From positions 12,491,501 to 12,555,500 of the forward strand of contig CATNEN010000003.1 of the NCBI GenBank assembly GCA_950097015.1: a DNA stretch of 64,000 nucleotides. Direction: 5' to 3'. Below are positions 22,601 through 34,689 of this stretch, piece by piece. Under the pieces are notes generated by a model that saw only the letters and a program-made list of their open reading frames with translations, had not been told where the DNA came from and did no database searches. Source of the stretch: Macrostomum hystrix. Taxonomy: Eukaryota > Platyhelminthes > Macrostomidae. The position numbers and the translations under genes were made by a program. Positions within the stretch are counted from its first letter, which is position 1. Each line of letters opens with the position of its first letter.

Positions 22601-23098
22601 GACATCAGCCCCCAAACAGGGCACATTGCACCTAGTCTAGATTTAACCGCCTCCAGTGTGTATTGTTCTAGAGAATAGAACTCGATGTAACTAAATGACT
22701 AAATGAAGGTAGAAACTGGGAGTGGTTCTAGTGGCACAATGAACACTTGTATTTAACTACATAAAAATTAACCTCAGCTAAACTTACAATTGACCCTAAC
22801 TTACAATGACAGACAATATCTTGCATCAGAAATGCATAAGTTGCCTACAAAAGTACTAATTAGATGACGAGTCGTTTAAAAACAAAGAATATATGTATAG
22901 CTGCTCCCGCTGCTTACCCGAGCACTTTAATGTTTTACCATGTAGTCTAATTTAGGAACTTTGAGACTTCTTAACATTTTCATTGCTTTCAAGACAAAGT
23001 GCGGGTAGCTTACCACTCTTAGAAGATGGCATCGAACAGCCATGCCCAGCAACCTGATGCTCGTAGCTGGTGATGTTACTTGGCAATGTTAATTCCAT
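19608..23098 (-). CDS. IPMK: Inositol polyphosphate multikinase
   Basis: Complete on the minus strand: exons 23098-23014, 21470-21291, 20918-20637 and 20062-19608, all introns phase 1, 333 residues. IPMK phosphorylates inositol phosphates (IP3 to IP5) and PIP2. Exon 1 carries HQVAGH. Exon 2 carries IQPPPKGDREADFY, the Q-P-P-P-x-G block, and LAGLRPFLPKFFG. Exon 3 carries the signature PSVMDVKMG (113-121) then SYEPTASEEKRQ and EIGFFVTGLRVW. Exon 4 carries HFYASSILL (serines near 249), VDFTHT (Asp about 275) and DEGYLLGLRTLI (about 304-315). EIGFFV and HQVAGH favour IPMK over IP6K. An 11-Gln run (about 286-296) sits between the last two catalytic motifs, where many homologues have a longer loop. 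The first in-frame ATG after stops was used; the frame is open further upstream without an ATG. Confidence 0.92.
20100..20600 (-). repeat. Decayed tandem repeat in IPMK intron 3
   Basis: Loose repetition of about 25-30 bp pieces such as GGGATAA, TTAGGAA, TTTGGGAA and AGGGGATTA. It looks like an old minisatellite that has lost register. In gene sense (minus) it is C/T-rich. Confidence 0.6.
20975..21235 (-). repeat. 33-bp minisatellite in IPMK intron 2
   Basis: About 8 copies of a 33-bp unit with plus-strand GATAGGGTAGATTTGAGTAG then GGGAAGAATCCAT. In gene sense it is about two-thirds pyrimidine and has no AG. Confidence 0.95.
21680..22060 (-). repeat. CCCGATATGT-containing segment in IPMK intron 1
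   Basis: Three to four spaced copies of ACATATCGGGTG (plus strand) at about 21701, 21863 and 21987, and CCCGATATGT near 22041. The reverse complement matches the CCGATATGTATCG pieces in KIF3B introns 4 and 5. Confidence 0.6.
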
Positions 23099-23099
23099 T

Positions 23100-26000
23100 C
23101 TAATGCAACAAACAGAAGTCAATGCAGCCACTTGATGTTTCAAGTTTGTCGAGTGAAAACAATGCACTGCTTTGGTAGGTAAATAGCCAAAGCTATTTAA
23201 TAATTTAAGCTGCAATTAATAGGTGGTAAAATATATCTATAGGATTACAAGGAAGTTAAGTCAAATTGTTAATCAAGAAAGATTGATAATAAATTAATTT
23301 TACAATAAAGTCGAGGTTAGAAGCTAACTACAGATTTATTTTGAATTTCATACAGGTCTACATTATGAATACACTTCTCTCTTAGTATCCAATATTATAA
23401 GTACAAAGACAAAAATAAACTATAAGAAAATAAATGGTGTAGAGTTTAGTTTTAATCAATAGTGGGATATTAACAAATGAAGCCAAGTGAAGCCAAATAA
23501 AATATACAAAAGCTATGCCAAAAAATAAAACCATTAAAAGCAAATTTGACCTTAAATTGACATTGGCTCTAGTTATATTCTTATGTTGGAGCATCCCTAC
23601 ATGGAAAAGTTGAGATTATTACAAATAACTAAGACATGCATTTTGCCTGCTGCCTAGGTGGAAAAACACAGAAAATGAATATATGCCTAGGGCATGTATA
23701 CATTATTGATTAAATGATTAATAGCTAGCTAATGATAATATTGAGCTGATACATATAGCCAAATTAACATATAACCAAGCAACAGTTTGATATTAAATGA
23801 AGCTTATAATGCTTAAAGTTTATATATAAGATTCATTGGCAATCTTCTGGTTTTGCAAGTTAAATTTAAAATGTTTTAATAACAATAGTTTAAACAACTT
23901 CATAAAATTTATAAATTATTGTAAAAAACAAAAAATGAATAAAAACGAACAAAGAACAACCAACAAAGCCAATCAGATGTCATAGCAATGCACTCAGACA
24001 GTATTGGTAGTATGCCACTCAGAAAAGACTATTGCCTGCCCTAAGGTAAATGAACAACATATTTTGCTTTTGTTTTGGTCCTTGACATAGTCATGTCCTG
24101 CTACATCATAAAAAACTCGTATGAGTTTTAGTATTTACTCGCAGCGGCTAACAAAAGTGTGGGCGTGGCACAATGAAAATATCTCAGTAGGCCTATCTCC
24201 ACTTAAGGTACCTCAAGCAAAAGTATGATTGTTTCACAGTAGTTCAACAAAAAATCAAGCGCAGTCTGCAGCCATTTAATTATTAAATATACTTTCAAGG
24301 CCAACGGGCAAGTGAAGCAGTCCGTCACCTGGACAAGGTGACTAGGTGAGCCTCAGGCTCAGAGCTCAGATGTGACAGAACACATGATTGATTCACAGCT
24401 ATTTACTGGACTTAGAGTCGACTAGATTATACAGGATTCATAAAAAACTGCAGGAGGCCTATTAGACATTAAGCGCTATGACCAGCATTAGATATTCGCA
24501 TGATAGGGTTATAGTTGCAGGCAATTGTAGTCAAGTACGTTTTTTAGTGCGCGCACGAGCGCTATTCTAAGATTCAGACTCATTTAAAAATGCGCTAACT
24601 CATAATTTTATTTTATGTACACTTCATTTTTGCTAATTATTTTACTTTAAACAAATTCTTACAATATCACAATATGGGCCTATGGGACACAAAAAAATGC
24701 CAAGTTTTTTATTTCATAATTAATATACACATATAAAACTAAACTTATTTTGCAAAGCTGGGCAAATGGCAAGTACGCGTTGACTTTTAGCAAATACGAC
24801 AGCAACTATAAATCACCAAGCAAAAACTGTCTAATAGAATCTGCTTGTTTTTGTAGCATCCGATCCGAGTGAACACATGTAACAAGTTGTATGAATGATA
24901 GAAATATATTAACCCTCTTGACTTTTCAATTTTATTCAATTTTTTTAGCGAAGCACAATACGACGCGTGGAAAGTGTCAGGTGTTTTTAAAAATGAAACT
25001 AACTGAGCAGTGCTCACGAGAGCACGAGACTTTCCACAGGACCCTTTCATATCGAAAGTTGCCTGCAGCAGTTTAAATTTTCGCCGAAACTTTTTCCTGA
25101 CGATATTTATTAGGGATATTTTGATGAGATTTTACGATTATATCTAAGTACACTCGAGCTGGCTGTTTTAGGTCATCATTTTCGCAGATTTTTTAGCAAG
25201 GCTAATTTTCCTCAAGCGATGCAACTACGAGCGTATATTAGCACCATCTTGGACAAAATCAGCTGCTAGGAACAATCACGATAGAGATAGAAAATTAAAC
25301 CCACTAAGGATCGAGACAGTTAAAAATCCACCTAAAATGCGTTCTATAGATGGCTTTTACCTGCAAATTTATTAAATTTATAAACATGAAAATGGAGCGG
25401 ACCCAGGCCGGCTATTCCTCCGACCTCCAATCTTCGACGCAGAACTTTCGAACTTTAAAGCTCGATCGACATATCATCTCTATCGCAAATTTTCAATGTC
25501 CTTTGAAGTAGGCCTTATTGTAAAGAAATCGGCATACTTTATGGCTAGTAAATAGTTTGTCAGTTGAATACTCTGAAGGCCGAAGGGAAGTATACGCGAT
25601 GATGGTTGCCATTATCAGCTCCTATAGACCATTACGCAAGACCAGAACTAATCTTATAATAGATTTGAGAGCTAAACTACAAATACAAAATGCTATATAT
25701 ATATATATACTACATTAAATACAAAAAACAACGCGCAATAGTATAATAAGGATGGATGTAATTTTAACATCTACGAGTAGATTTACGTTTATTGTATTGA
25801 TCATTAGTAAAATGAAACTAATGATCGTTTCAAAGTAAATACACACAATTGTAGAATGAAGGTAATTAAAATGAACTATTGTCCTTGCTGCACGGATGGT
25901 ACCACGTGCACTCGCGGACTACTTACTTTAAAGCTGATATATATAAAAGACATATGAGGTCGTGGATGCTTCGATGGGAATAAAAACTTCCCATATTTTT

Positions 26001-26770
26001 CGGGAAAACGGATCACAATAACAGTTGATGACTAAATACCGTAAAGCTGTAATATACTCTTTAGCTAAACGCCTAAGCCAATCGCCTACACAGCTGAGAT
26101 TGCACACGTGTAAGTGACTGTTAGTGTATGACGAATTCTTTTTTTCAGTTTACAGTTAATAATTGCCCATTATTTTAGGTTGAAAAAATTACACCCAAAT
26201 GAAAAAACTGTATGGAGTTGGTCGCGTAAAAGTAGTTCTAACAAAATAGATAAGCCATCGGAAATAGGAAACTTTTAACCTCTATTAGAATAGATAGCAA
26301 ATAAGCTGTGCAAGAAATAATAACCTACAGCTGTGTGTGTGTCACCTGATAACACAGCTAGCCCTCCCCTCTCTCACCCCCTTCCTCTGAACTGTGCACC
26401 TGTATGGTACGATCGAGTACTGGGCATGCACAATATACCTTACCTTTACTGTGCAGCATATGCGCGAATGTACAGCAATTTTACTGTGGAGTATCAAGCC
26501 CTCTTTCTTAACTAAATAAACTTGACTCAAAGTTGATCTCGTCTGATCAGAATGTTCATTAAAATTTAGCTATACTATTGTACGATCACTTTCCTACGTC
26601 AGTGAGTTATATAATTATATATGCGTACTCTGTTCATAGGTATAAATAATACAAGCTATAGAATAGCATTGGCAGGTTGTATAAGTAGAACAAGTCCTTT
26701 TTCTACTCTACAAATATAAAGCGTTATTTATGGGCGAACAGTAAAGAACAGATTGCTCACCTATTAATCT
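23100..26770. other. Long AT-rich intergenic region, no gene seen
   Basis: The 5' flanks of IPMK (minus) and cystinosin (plus) meet here, so both promoters should lie inside. A short (TA)n run sits at about 25693-25710. Frames of 60-87 codons (23382-23594, 24787-25050, 26333-26530) occur on both strands without domain likeness. Upstream of IPMK an AATTGCAG ends near 23210 and could be a 5' UTR splice acceptor. Confidence 0.5.
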
Positions 26771-26783
26771 TTAGCCTATAAAA

Positions 26784-28097
26784 ATGCTCACTCTAGTAGC
26801 GGGCATACAGATAGTCATTCTTGCTGCCTTTCTGCCAGCCATCGTGACACCTGGAACGGTACTTCTGGCAGCTGATATAGATGATAAACGCGACCAACTG
26901 CAGCAAACTCGACAAATTATCATCGCGCACTTCTCCAAATCTGACGTCATCATTGAAGTTGGCGAACGAGCTGAACTCAGCTTTCGTCTGAGCAATCGAT
27001 TCAACGATTCTGGCGGTAATGTTTACCTCTACTTCACTTACCAGGAGGAGCCGGGTGCTCAGATTACTAACAGACAGCGGATTCCAGTGATTCAAGACCT
27101 TGCCGATCCAGCAGTGCCATCGTCAGTGAATGACTCTGTGGCCTTCACAATAATCGGCTTGACTCCGGGTCACGTGATCATTGGACTCAATTCAACTAAT
27201 GCGGAATTCGAAAATCGTCGAGACAGATTTATTCGGATCAGAGTGATTCGCAGTCACTGGCTGGATGTCGTCAACTTTATCGTTGGAATTCTCTATGTAA
27301 TCTGCTGGTCGACCTCCTATTATCCGCAGACTTGGCTAAATTACACCCGCAAATCGGTTGTCGGCCTGAATTTCGACTTTGTCGGATTAAACATTCTCGG
27401 CTTCGCTGTGTACAGCGTGTTCAATGTTGGCTTATACTGGATTCCGGCTTTGCAGAGCATGTACTTTGCCCAGCATCCAAGAGGCGTGATTCCGGTCCAA
27501 CTAGCCGACTGCGTCTTTGCACTGCACTGTCTGGCAATCACCATCATTCAAGGCTTTCAATGCCTGTTTTACGAACGTGGCAGTCAGAGACTGTCCCTGG
27601 TTGGCAGTTTGTTGCTAGGCGGTATGACGTCATTCTTGTTAATTAGCCTAACGCTGGCTGCTACCTGGGGTCCAAGATTTGGTCTAAATTGGCTGCAGTT
27701 TGTCTATTTTGCTTCCTACATTAAGCTGGCTGTCACACTTACAAAGTACGTGCCGCAGGCCTTCATGAACTACAAGCGGCAGTCCACCTGGGGCTGGTCT
27801 ATCGGCCAGGTGTATCTGGACTTTGCTGGCGGCTTTCTCAGCATTGGCCAAATGATTCTGCTGGCGCACAACTATAGCGACTGGGGCTCATTGCTGGGCG
27901 ACCCGACCAAGCTGGGTCTTGGCGTTGTGTCCGTGATGTACGACTGTCTCTTCTTTGTACAGCACTACTGCTTATATGGACCAGGTGTTGGCCATCGAAT
28001 TGCATTGAACACTGACCACCTGTCTAACAATGTGGATGTCAATGACTGCGAGTACGACGTTGAGACATCGATTGACGAGAAGTCTAGACTATTGTGA
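26784..28097 (+). CDS. CTNS: Cystinosin, lysosomal cystine/H+ symporter; intronless
   Basis: One uninterrupted frame of 437 residues (human form about 367). Cystinosin exports cystine from lysosomes with protons. A hydrophobic signal peptide (about 1-30) precedes a luminal domain with NDS and NST sequons. A seven-span PQ-loop transporter follows. PQ motifs are SYYPQTWLN and KYVPQAFMNY. Asp residues known to couple protons in this family are kept in GLNFDFVGLN, GQVYLDFAGG and VMYDCLFFVQHY. GDPTKLGLGV is also conserved. The human C-terminal GYDQL sorting signal is absent. The tail instead ends DEKSRLL, an acidic dileucine lysosomal signal. Vertebrate genes have many introns, so this copy probably arose by retroposition or massive intron loss. 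An AG nine bases before the ATG (26774) may be a trans-splice acceptor. Confidence 0.95.
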   Translation: MLTLVAGIQIVILAAFLPAIVTPGTVLLAADIDDKRDQLQQTRQIIIAHFSKSDVIIEVGERAELSFRLSNRFNDSGGNVYLYFTYQEEPGAQITNRQRIPVIQDLADPAVPSSVNDSVAFTIIGLTPGHVIIGLNSTNAEFENRRDRFIRIRVIRSHWLDVVNFIVGILYVICWSTSYYPQTWLNYTRKSVVGLNFDFVGLNILGFAVYSVFNVGLYWIPALQSMYFAQHPRGVIPVQLADCVFALHCLAITIIQGFQCLFYERGSQRLSLVGSLLLGGMTSFLLISLTLAATWGPRFGLNWLQFVYFASYIKLAVTLTKYVPQAFMNYKRQSTWGWSIGQVYLDFAGGFLSIGQMILLAHNYSDWGSLLGDPTKLGLGVVSVMYDCLFFVQHYCLYGPGVGHRIALNTDHLSNNVDVNDCEYDVETSIDEKSRLL

Positions 28098-28099
28098 GA

Positions 28100-29165
28100 G
28101 CCATTCTTGAACAGTACAAAAACCAACGGGGTATTTAAAATGCCCACTGCCTACGAGTACTTTATGATAGCTCCCAAACCGGATAACCGATTTTCCTGAA
28201 AGTCCTCCATATGAACTAACTTTCAAAGCCGTCCGAGTCAGCATCGTCGAGATATTCAGCGATTCTTGTCAGAGACCCTGGTGACAAGGAGACATAGGTC
28301 TGTATTAACCTGTTTGGCGAATCCGTATAAATTAAAAAAAACAATTTATAAATTCAAAGCCTTGGCGAAGCCGAGGCCCAGAAGCGCAGTCCGAAGCCGT
28401 TCCTAGGCCATAGACAACGAGTTCAGGGGGTATTATAGTATTTAATCCTAATGCTTGGCCCGGCTCCCGAGATTGCACTACTAAAACTGTTTACAGCAAC
28501 TGTGACCATAGACTATATGTTTAATCGGCCTAGGCCGTTAAATGACTGGCTTAGGCCAGTTAAATAATAAATACATAGAATTAATAGCCAATAGGCCGGG
28601 CCAAGCTGGGGATTAAATAGCACCGTCGTCTTTCTACTGTTAATGTCTTGCATTACTCGTACCAATGTAACATTCAAAAAATTAAATATCTAGAGGCAGT
28701 TGTTATTAAAAAAGTACGTTTTTGTTATAAACTAATTTGTCTTAAAAAAGCAGAAATTAAGTGTAGATTTTCATTCTTTTCAACTGTTTTGATTTGTTTA
28801 AAAACCAAATATATCGATCGGAAAGTATGTACCACATTTCAATATTTCAAACTCGATACGGTTTTGCTTTACTCGATAAGAAAAATAGGGTTGACTTATT
28901 AGTATTGACAATAAACAAATAGTATGGAATGAAATATGACTTTAAACAAGAATCAAGTTTGAAAATATGCCAAAACAAGAAGACAAATAATGAAGAATCG
29001 GGAGAAAATCGACGATAACAAGAGGGGTAACAATCAGTTAAAGAAATTCTATAAGAAACACTATGACATATAAGCAGATGTTCTCACTTTTTTTCTTTTT
29101 TCCTTAATTTTGTTTCTAATCGAAATCTATTTATATTTGTTGCCACAGCTTCTTTTTTATAACAA
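28100..29165. other. Cystinosin 3' flank and spacer
   Basis: It holds a GCCATAGACAACGAG motif at about 28409, shared with the intron of syntaxin-like gene A. Candidate AATAAA signals lie at 28566-28571 and about 28907. The 84-codon frame 28648-28902 is Lys/Phe-rich, lacks a domain, and I do not call it. Confidence 0.45.
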
Positions 29166-29169
29166 ACTT

Positions 29170-29560
29170 TCGATCCTATTGTCTTATCCCCATTTCCATT
29201 TATATCCTCCCCAAAATAACTTTCTATCTTACTCAATCCCGTCCACTTTTTTCCCAGTACTTTTGTCTTTTCCCCAATGCCATTTTCACTTCTTAAATCC
29301 GTTCTTCTCTTCCGAAAATCCCATTTTCTTTTCCCTAATCAATTTTCTTTAATCCAAATTCTTCTTCCTAAAACTCATCTTTCCCAATCCCATTGTCTCT
29401 TCTCTAGTCCCACTCTTTCTTACCCAATCTCATTGTCCATTCACCTATCCGATTGTCTATTTCCTAATCCCATTCTCTCTTCCCTAATCCCATCGTCTAT
29501 TCCCTATCCTATTCTCTCTTCCCCAATCTTATAGTCTTACCCCACAAATCTAATTATATC
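29170..29560 (+). repeat. Decayed C/T-rich repeat near the MYORG 3' end
   Basis: About 20 irregular copies of pieces such as CCCATTCTCTCTTCCCTAAT and CCCATTTTC. Unit length drifts around 20-25 bp. It lies just beyond the MYORG poly(A) signal. Confidence 0.65.
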
Positions 29561-29614
29561 TTATCCTAAATCCTACCCCAAATCCTCCCTACAAAACATT
29601 TTTTATCCCATATT

Positions 29615-29620
29615 TTTATT
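29615..29620 (-). terminator. Candidate poly(A) signal of MYORG
   Basis: AATAAA on the minus strand, about 41 bases after the stop codon at 29661. Confidence 0.6.
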
Positions 29621-29660
29621 GATGTAGAAAATCGTTACTGGCTACTTCGGACAATGGGTT

Positions 29661-32600
29661 CTAGTCCGATCTCACACGTAGAAAGTGTGGCACAACGTGT
29701 ATTGGTGCCGGGTGTCCTTTTAAAAGAGTCGGCCCTGACACCACCTTACCGGAGTAACCGTCCTTCCACTGACCAGCCGGCAGTACAATATCCCTAGCAA
29801 CCGAACCAGGGTCAAGCACCGGAGCAACTAAAAGAGAATCGCCCACTAGAAATTGATCATCAACTGTCCATAACAATTGATGTTCACTGTTATCTGCCAG
29901 CCACCACAATGGCCTAGTTACCGGGGCGCCCGTCTTAAACATGTCACTCAAAGCCAACTGTAACGCCGGCTCATAAACCTCGGCACGCAGTTTCAAAAGT
30001 TGCAAGGCCATTGTTGACACTGATTCGTCGTAATCCCAGGGTGTTATGGAGAATTGCAAGATTGGTAGGAAACAGCTCAACTGCAGCCATCGAATGTACA
30101 GTTCTCGATCAGGCCTGGCGCCGTCCATTGTTTCGGCCGAGTAAGCGTTTCCTAGAATTGCCAAGTTTACACCATTGTTTACTATGAGTAGAGACCATCG
30201 AAAATATCAATACGCAATACGCTTTTTGATAAATGTGCGTTTTTTAACCATAGGCCAATCTGGATTCCGGTAAAGGATAAATTCACTAAATTAGGACTGA
30301 TTCATCTGAACTGTAAACTGAGATTTTAATGATCCTAGATTTGAGTGAATTGGGATTTGACAAGGACCTGCACTAGGAGAAGGACGGGAAACTACGTTTC
30401 TTAGAAAAATACAGGAATAAGTAGCTAATACTAATTATGACATTTATTAATTAATACTTGATTGCAAGAGGAACATAAGTATAAAGTTGAGCTTATTAGT
30501 GTTATTATTATTAAATTTCAGACTTAAGATAGGTTATTAGTAAAGTAATGAAAACCAAAATTTCATGAATAGAAGTTTAAATAAAATTTAGTAAATCGAC
30601 GACATGCTAAGCAAGTTATATCAAAAGAACAGCTTTGTATCTGCTTCCCAAACAAAAGCTGTCACCATTTAAATCTGAAAAAGTGAAAATTTCCTAACTC
30701 CGTAGCGCATTCTTTTCACTTAAACAAGCCCTTCATTTTTTCTTAGAAACATAGTTTCCCGTCCTTCTACTCCTAATGGTCCTTGGGATTTAAGTGAAGT
30801 GGGTATTTAAGTAAATTGGGATTTGAGTGAATTGGGATTTAAGTAAATTGGGATTTGAGTGAATTGGGATTTAATTGAATTGGGATTTAAGTGCATTGGG
30901 AGTTAAATGAATAAGGATCTAAGTGAATATGGATTTAGGTGAATAAGGATTTGATTGAATAGGGATGTGTAAATTGGGATTTCAGTGAATATGGATTTCA
31001 GTGAATAAGGATTTCAGTGAACTGGTATTTAAGTGAATAAGGATTTGAGTGAATAGGGATTTGCGCGAATTGGGATCTAAGTGAATATGGATTTGAGTGA
31101 ATTAGGATGTGGATGAATTGGGATTTCAGTGAAATAGGATTTGAGTGAATTGGGATTTGAGTGAATTGGGATCTAAGTGAATATGGATTTGAGCGAATTG
31201 GGATTTGAGTGAATTGGGATCTAAGTGAATATGGATTTGAGTGAATTAGGATGTGGATGAATTGGGATTTCAGTGAAATAGGATTTGAGTGAATATGGAT
31301 TTGAGTGAATTAGGATGTGGATGAATTGGGATTTCAGTGAAATAGGATTTGAGTGAATTGGGATTTGTGCGAATTGGGATCTAAGTGAATATGGATTTGA
31401 GTGAATTGGATTCGAGTGAATAGGGATCTAAGTGAACTTGGATTCGAGTGAATAGGGACCTTAGTGAGTTGAGTCTATTTGAAAAGCAATAAATCCAGCA
31501 AACAAAAGCTCACCGCCAATCATATCCGGCATAACAAAGTGATATCCGCTCACAGCCAGCATCAGGGCATTGGGCACGATGGAACGCAGTCCATTTCTAC
31601 GACCCCAGTGGCTGTCCTTGTCGAACATCCGGACGGCCACCGGGACAGACTGGGTTCGATAACCAGTGCGCACCTCGACAGTCCCGCCAAATCGGGCGGC
31701 GACCTTCTCCACGTAGGCTGTGGTGAAATGCAACGGCGAGGCCAGTTGACGTAGAGTAGCCGCGCCCCTCAGATAGTAGGTCTCGCCGGCGTCAAATTTG
31801 AATGCTTTCAGACTGTAGCGCCGACGAAAGCCGTCTAGTCTATTGACAAACCAATCAACCGCGTCTGGATTTGTCGAATCCAACAGACCGCCGACGCCTT
31901 GCCACCAGACAATACTAGCCGACCCATTGTTGTTCTCATTCGTCACTAAATAGTCTGCGTTGGATGCCTCAGTGTAAGCCAAAGTGTCCCGATTGAAAAA
32001 TGGTACAATCCAAGTTGTTATCCTGTGGCCCGCTTTGTTAAGCCGCTCAGCCATGCCAACGGGATTCGGGAATTTCGACGAGTCCCAGATCAGATCGCCG
32101 TAGTTGATCGTGTACCGATCGTCAATTTCAATCTGACTGGCCGGATAGCCGCGTCTGGTTAGATCGTCGGCTAGGGCTTCAACATCCAGCTGGTTGATTT
32201 TAGTTTTGTGTCTGGCCCAGGTGCACCAGACAGGTTGGCTGAGCATGCGCTGATCGGGCGACAAGGAGGGCCGCTTGTACAACCTAGGATAAACGAAATG
32301 GGACCAGTGACAAGTTAAGGGAAAATAGGGTAAGGGAAGAGGGGAAGGGAAGAGGGGAAGGTAACATCCAGAACATAAGACACCAATAGACCAAATTTGA
32401 GTCTCACCAATTTTGAGCAGTCATATAAGCTTGCTTAGCATTATCAGCCAGGCACACAGTTGCATTAAAAAAATCGTTCGGCTTGATTGATCTTCCCTTA
32501 TAGACTGGCTCATTTGGAGCAAGATTTAGACAAAGCCTTTTGTCTTCCAACTGACCAACAGATAGAGGTGTGGCATCGTCAACATGCAATAGCAAGCCGC

Positions 32601-34222
32601 GAGAAGACAGCCACAGGCGCTCAACAAAACCGCCCCACAGGCCGGATCGTTTGGCTCCGGTTAGTTCAGCGAAATCATTGCTAACATAGGCCTGATTAGG
32701 CATTGACTGGCCGTTGATTGGCCAACGCTGATCAAAGGCGGCGCCGCCGCCGTAAATATAGCCGCTAATTGGCAGTTCCAAGCATAGGCCGGCGGCGGCG
32801 TCCTTTGATGTTGACGCGATTAAAACGCGATAGCATGTCACAGACGGATCGGGCTGAGGTAGCCGCGTCACCTTCAGGCTACCGGCGCTACCCCAAGTAA
32901 TTATCACGTCCTGATGATTTTCACCAGACTGCACTGCAGACTTCTTTAAAGTTAAGAAATTTATTTTTTGTTAGACATAGTCACACGTGAATGGAATCAG
33001 ATGAAAAGGAACGCGTTGTGATCTTGGGAACGTGTGTTGTCCTCGAGAGTGTGTAATGTCCATGAGAATGTGTAATGTTACTGAGAATGTTTAATGTCTA
33101 TGAGAATGTGTAATGTTACTGAGAATGTTTAATGTCTATGAGAATGTGTAATGTTACTGAGAATGTTTAATGTCCATGAGAATGTGTAATGTCCATGAGA
33201 ATGTGTAATGTCTATGGGAATGTTTAATGTTCCTAAATATGTTTCATGTTTCTGAGAATGTGTAACGTTCCTGAGAAAGTTTAATGTTCCTGAGAATTTT
33301 AATGTTCCTGAGAATGTGTAATGTCTATGAGAATGTGTAATGTCTATGAGAATGTGTAATGTTCCTGAGAATGTTTAATGTCTATGAGAATGTTTAATGT
33401 TCCTGATAATGTGTAATGTCCATGAGAATGTGTAATGTCTATGGGAATTTTTAATGTTCCTGAATATGTTTAATGTTTCTGAGAATGTGTAATGCTCCTG
33501 AAAACGGGTAATGTTCTTAAGAATGTGTAATGTTCTTGAGAATGTGTAATGTCTATGGGAATGTTTTATGTCCATGAGAATTTGTAATGTCCATGAGAAT
33601 GTTTTATGTCCATGAGAATGTGTAATGTCCATGAGAATGTTTTATGTCCATGAGAATGTTTTATGTCCATGAGAATATGTAATGTCGCTTAGAATGGCAA
33701 AGGCAAAAAGGCTTGATGTCCTTGAGAATGTGGCATGCTCTAGGCAATGTGCGATTACAACTCAGTCTGCATCTGAGATAAACATATAATATACTGAGAT
33801 AATTGATTAATTGACTATGGCTAAAATTAATTGTCAGTATAAGTATTTTGTGTTTCAAAATGTGTCAACTTGATTGTTTCTTTTAGATTTACAATTGCAT
33901 CCGTGATACCCAAATTAACCTGTACAGCTGTCAACTTCTCTCCGCTCCAAAGCAGACTAAATTCGGCTATCAATCCGGATTTCGTGCCATCAAATTTTAT
34001 TTCGTTGTCCAAAACTTTTTGACTAAATAGCAAGCGATTGTTCTCAAATGTCACAGTCATTGCTGTTTTATTCGGCATCTGCCTATGACCAAATGGAAAG
34101 TATAACGACAGCAGAGTGTAAAATGCTACGCTTAGAAGCAACACGACAATTGCTGTCCGCTGGCCAAAGAATTGATTGACATGTCGCTGGTCACTTGGTG
34201 ATGATGAAGACGCCGTTGCCAT
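29661..34222 (-). CDS. MYORG: MYORG-type GH31 glycosidase, type II membrane protein
   Basis: Minus strand, exons 34222-33893, about 32943-32408, 32283-31514 and 30151-29661; about 708 residues (human MYORG 714). An in-frame ATG at 34252 would add ten residues. The N-terminus is a short cytosolic piece and one span (AIVVLLLSVAFYTLLSL), placing the enzyme in the ER/Golgi lumen. MYORG is an alpha-galactosidase of family GH31. YIYGGGAAFDQRWPI, FVERLWLSSRG, IEIDDRYTINYGD, WWQGVGGLLD and FKFDAGE follow human MYORG. By alignment from memory the nucleophile is Asp 453 (FKFDAGE) and the acid/base Asp 510 (MFDKDSHWG). The last exon joins exactly (DMIGG/NAYS...RPDRELYIRWLQL). Introns 1 and 3 carry unrelated minisatellites. 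The exon 2 acceptor is uncertain by a few codons. Confidence 0.92.
30780..31470 (-). repeat. 16-bp minisatellite in MYORG intron 3
   Basis: About 43 copies of GTGAATTGGGATTTGA (plus strand), with ATATGGATTT and AATAGGATTT variants, stopping just before exon 3. In gene sense it is pyrimidine-rich and mostly AG-free. Confidence 0.9.
33040..33700 (-). repeat. 19-bp minisatellite in MYORG intron 1
   Basis: About 34 copies of GAGAATGTGTAATGTCTAT and relatives (GTCCAT, GTTCCT, GTTACT endings). Pyrimidine content is near balanced, unlike most intronic arrays here. Confidence 0.92.
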
Positions 34223-34254
34223 TGGAGTGAAGTGTCTGGAATGACACGTCATTC

Positions 34255-34685
34255 AGTTCAATCTAAAATCTAAAATAAAGTCAGTTTACTAAAATTCTTC
34301 TGTGACTTCAAAATGAATTAATTCGATGAAAAGCTAACTTTTTTTCAAAGTTAACCACGAAACGAGCAACATTTAGTTCTAGCAAAGTTTGAAACAAAAT
34401 GAAGATCTTGAAAATTGACTTTTTATTTAACTATAAATAATTACCTGTTGCTATTTTACACGCACAAAAAATCAGGCCGAAAGTAAAATATAATCACTAG
34501 CTACAGAAATGAATGCAAAGTTCTATTTAAGATACGACTTCACGTGATTAGAGCCATTCTCATAAGACAATGCGACCATAAAATCTATTCTTTAGAGTTA
34601 ATAAAGCACCTTTTACGCTTTTACGTCCCTTAACACTGCTACCCTTTTATCCCAACCGGTCTTTCCAACTACACACCTGTCTTCT
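34255..34685. other. MYORG 5' flank, no gene seen
   Basis: AT-rich unique sequence. A 3' splice-like GTCATTCCAG ends 13 bases before the ATG at 34222. No clear promoter element is seen. Confidence 0.45.
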
Positions 34686-34689
34686 ACCC

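Noticed and set aside
28648-28902. 84-codon frame after cystinosin
   Set aside because: Lys/Phe/Ile-rich with AT-rich codons like the spacer; no family likeness.
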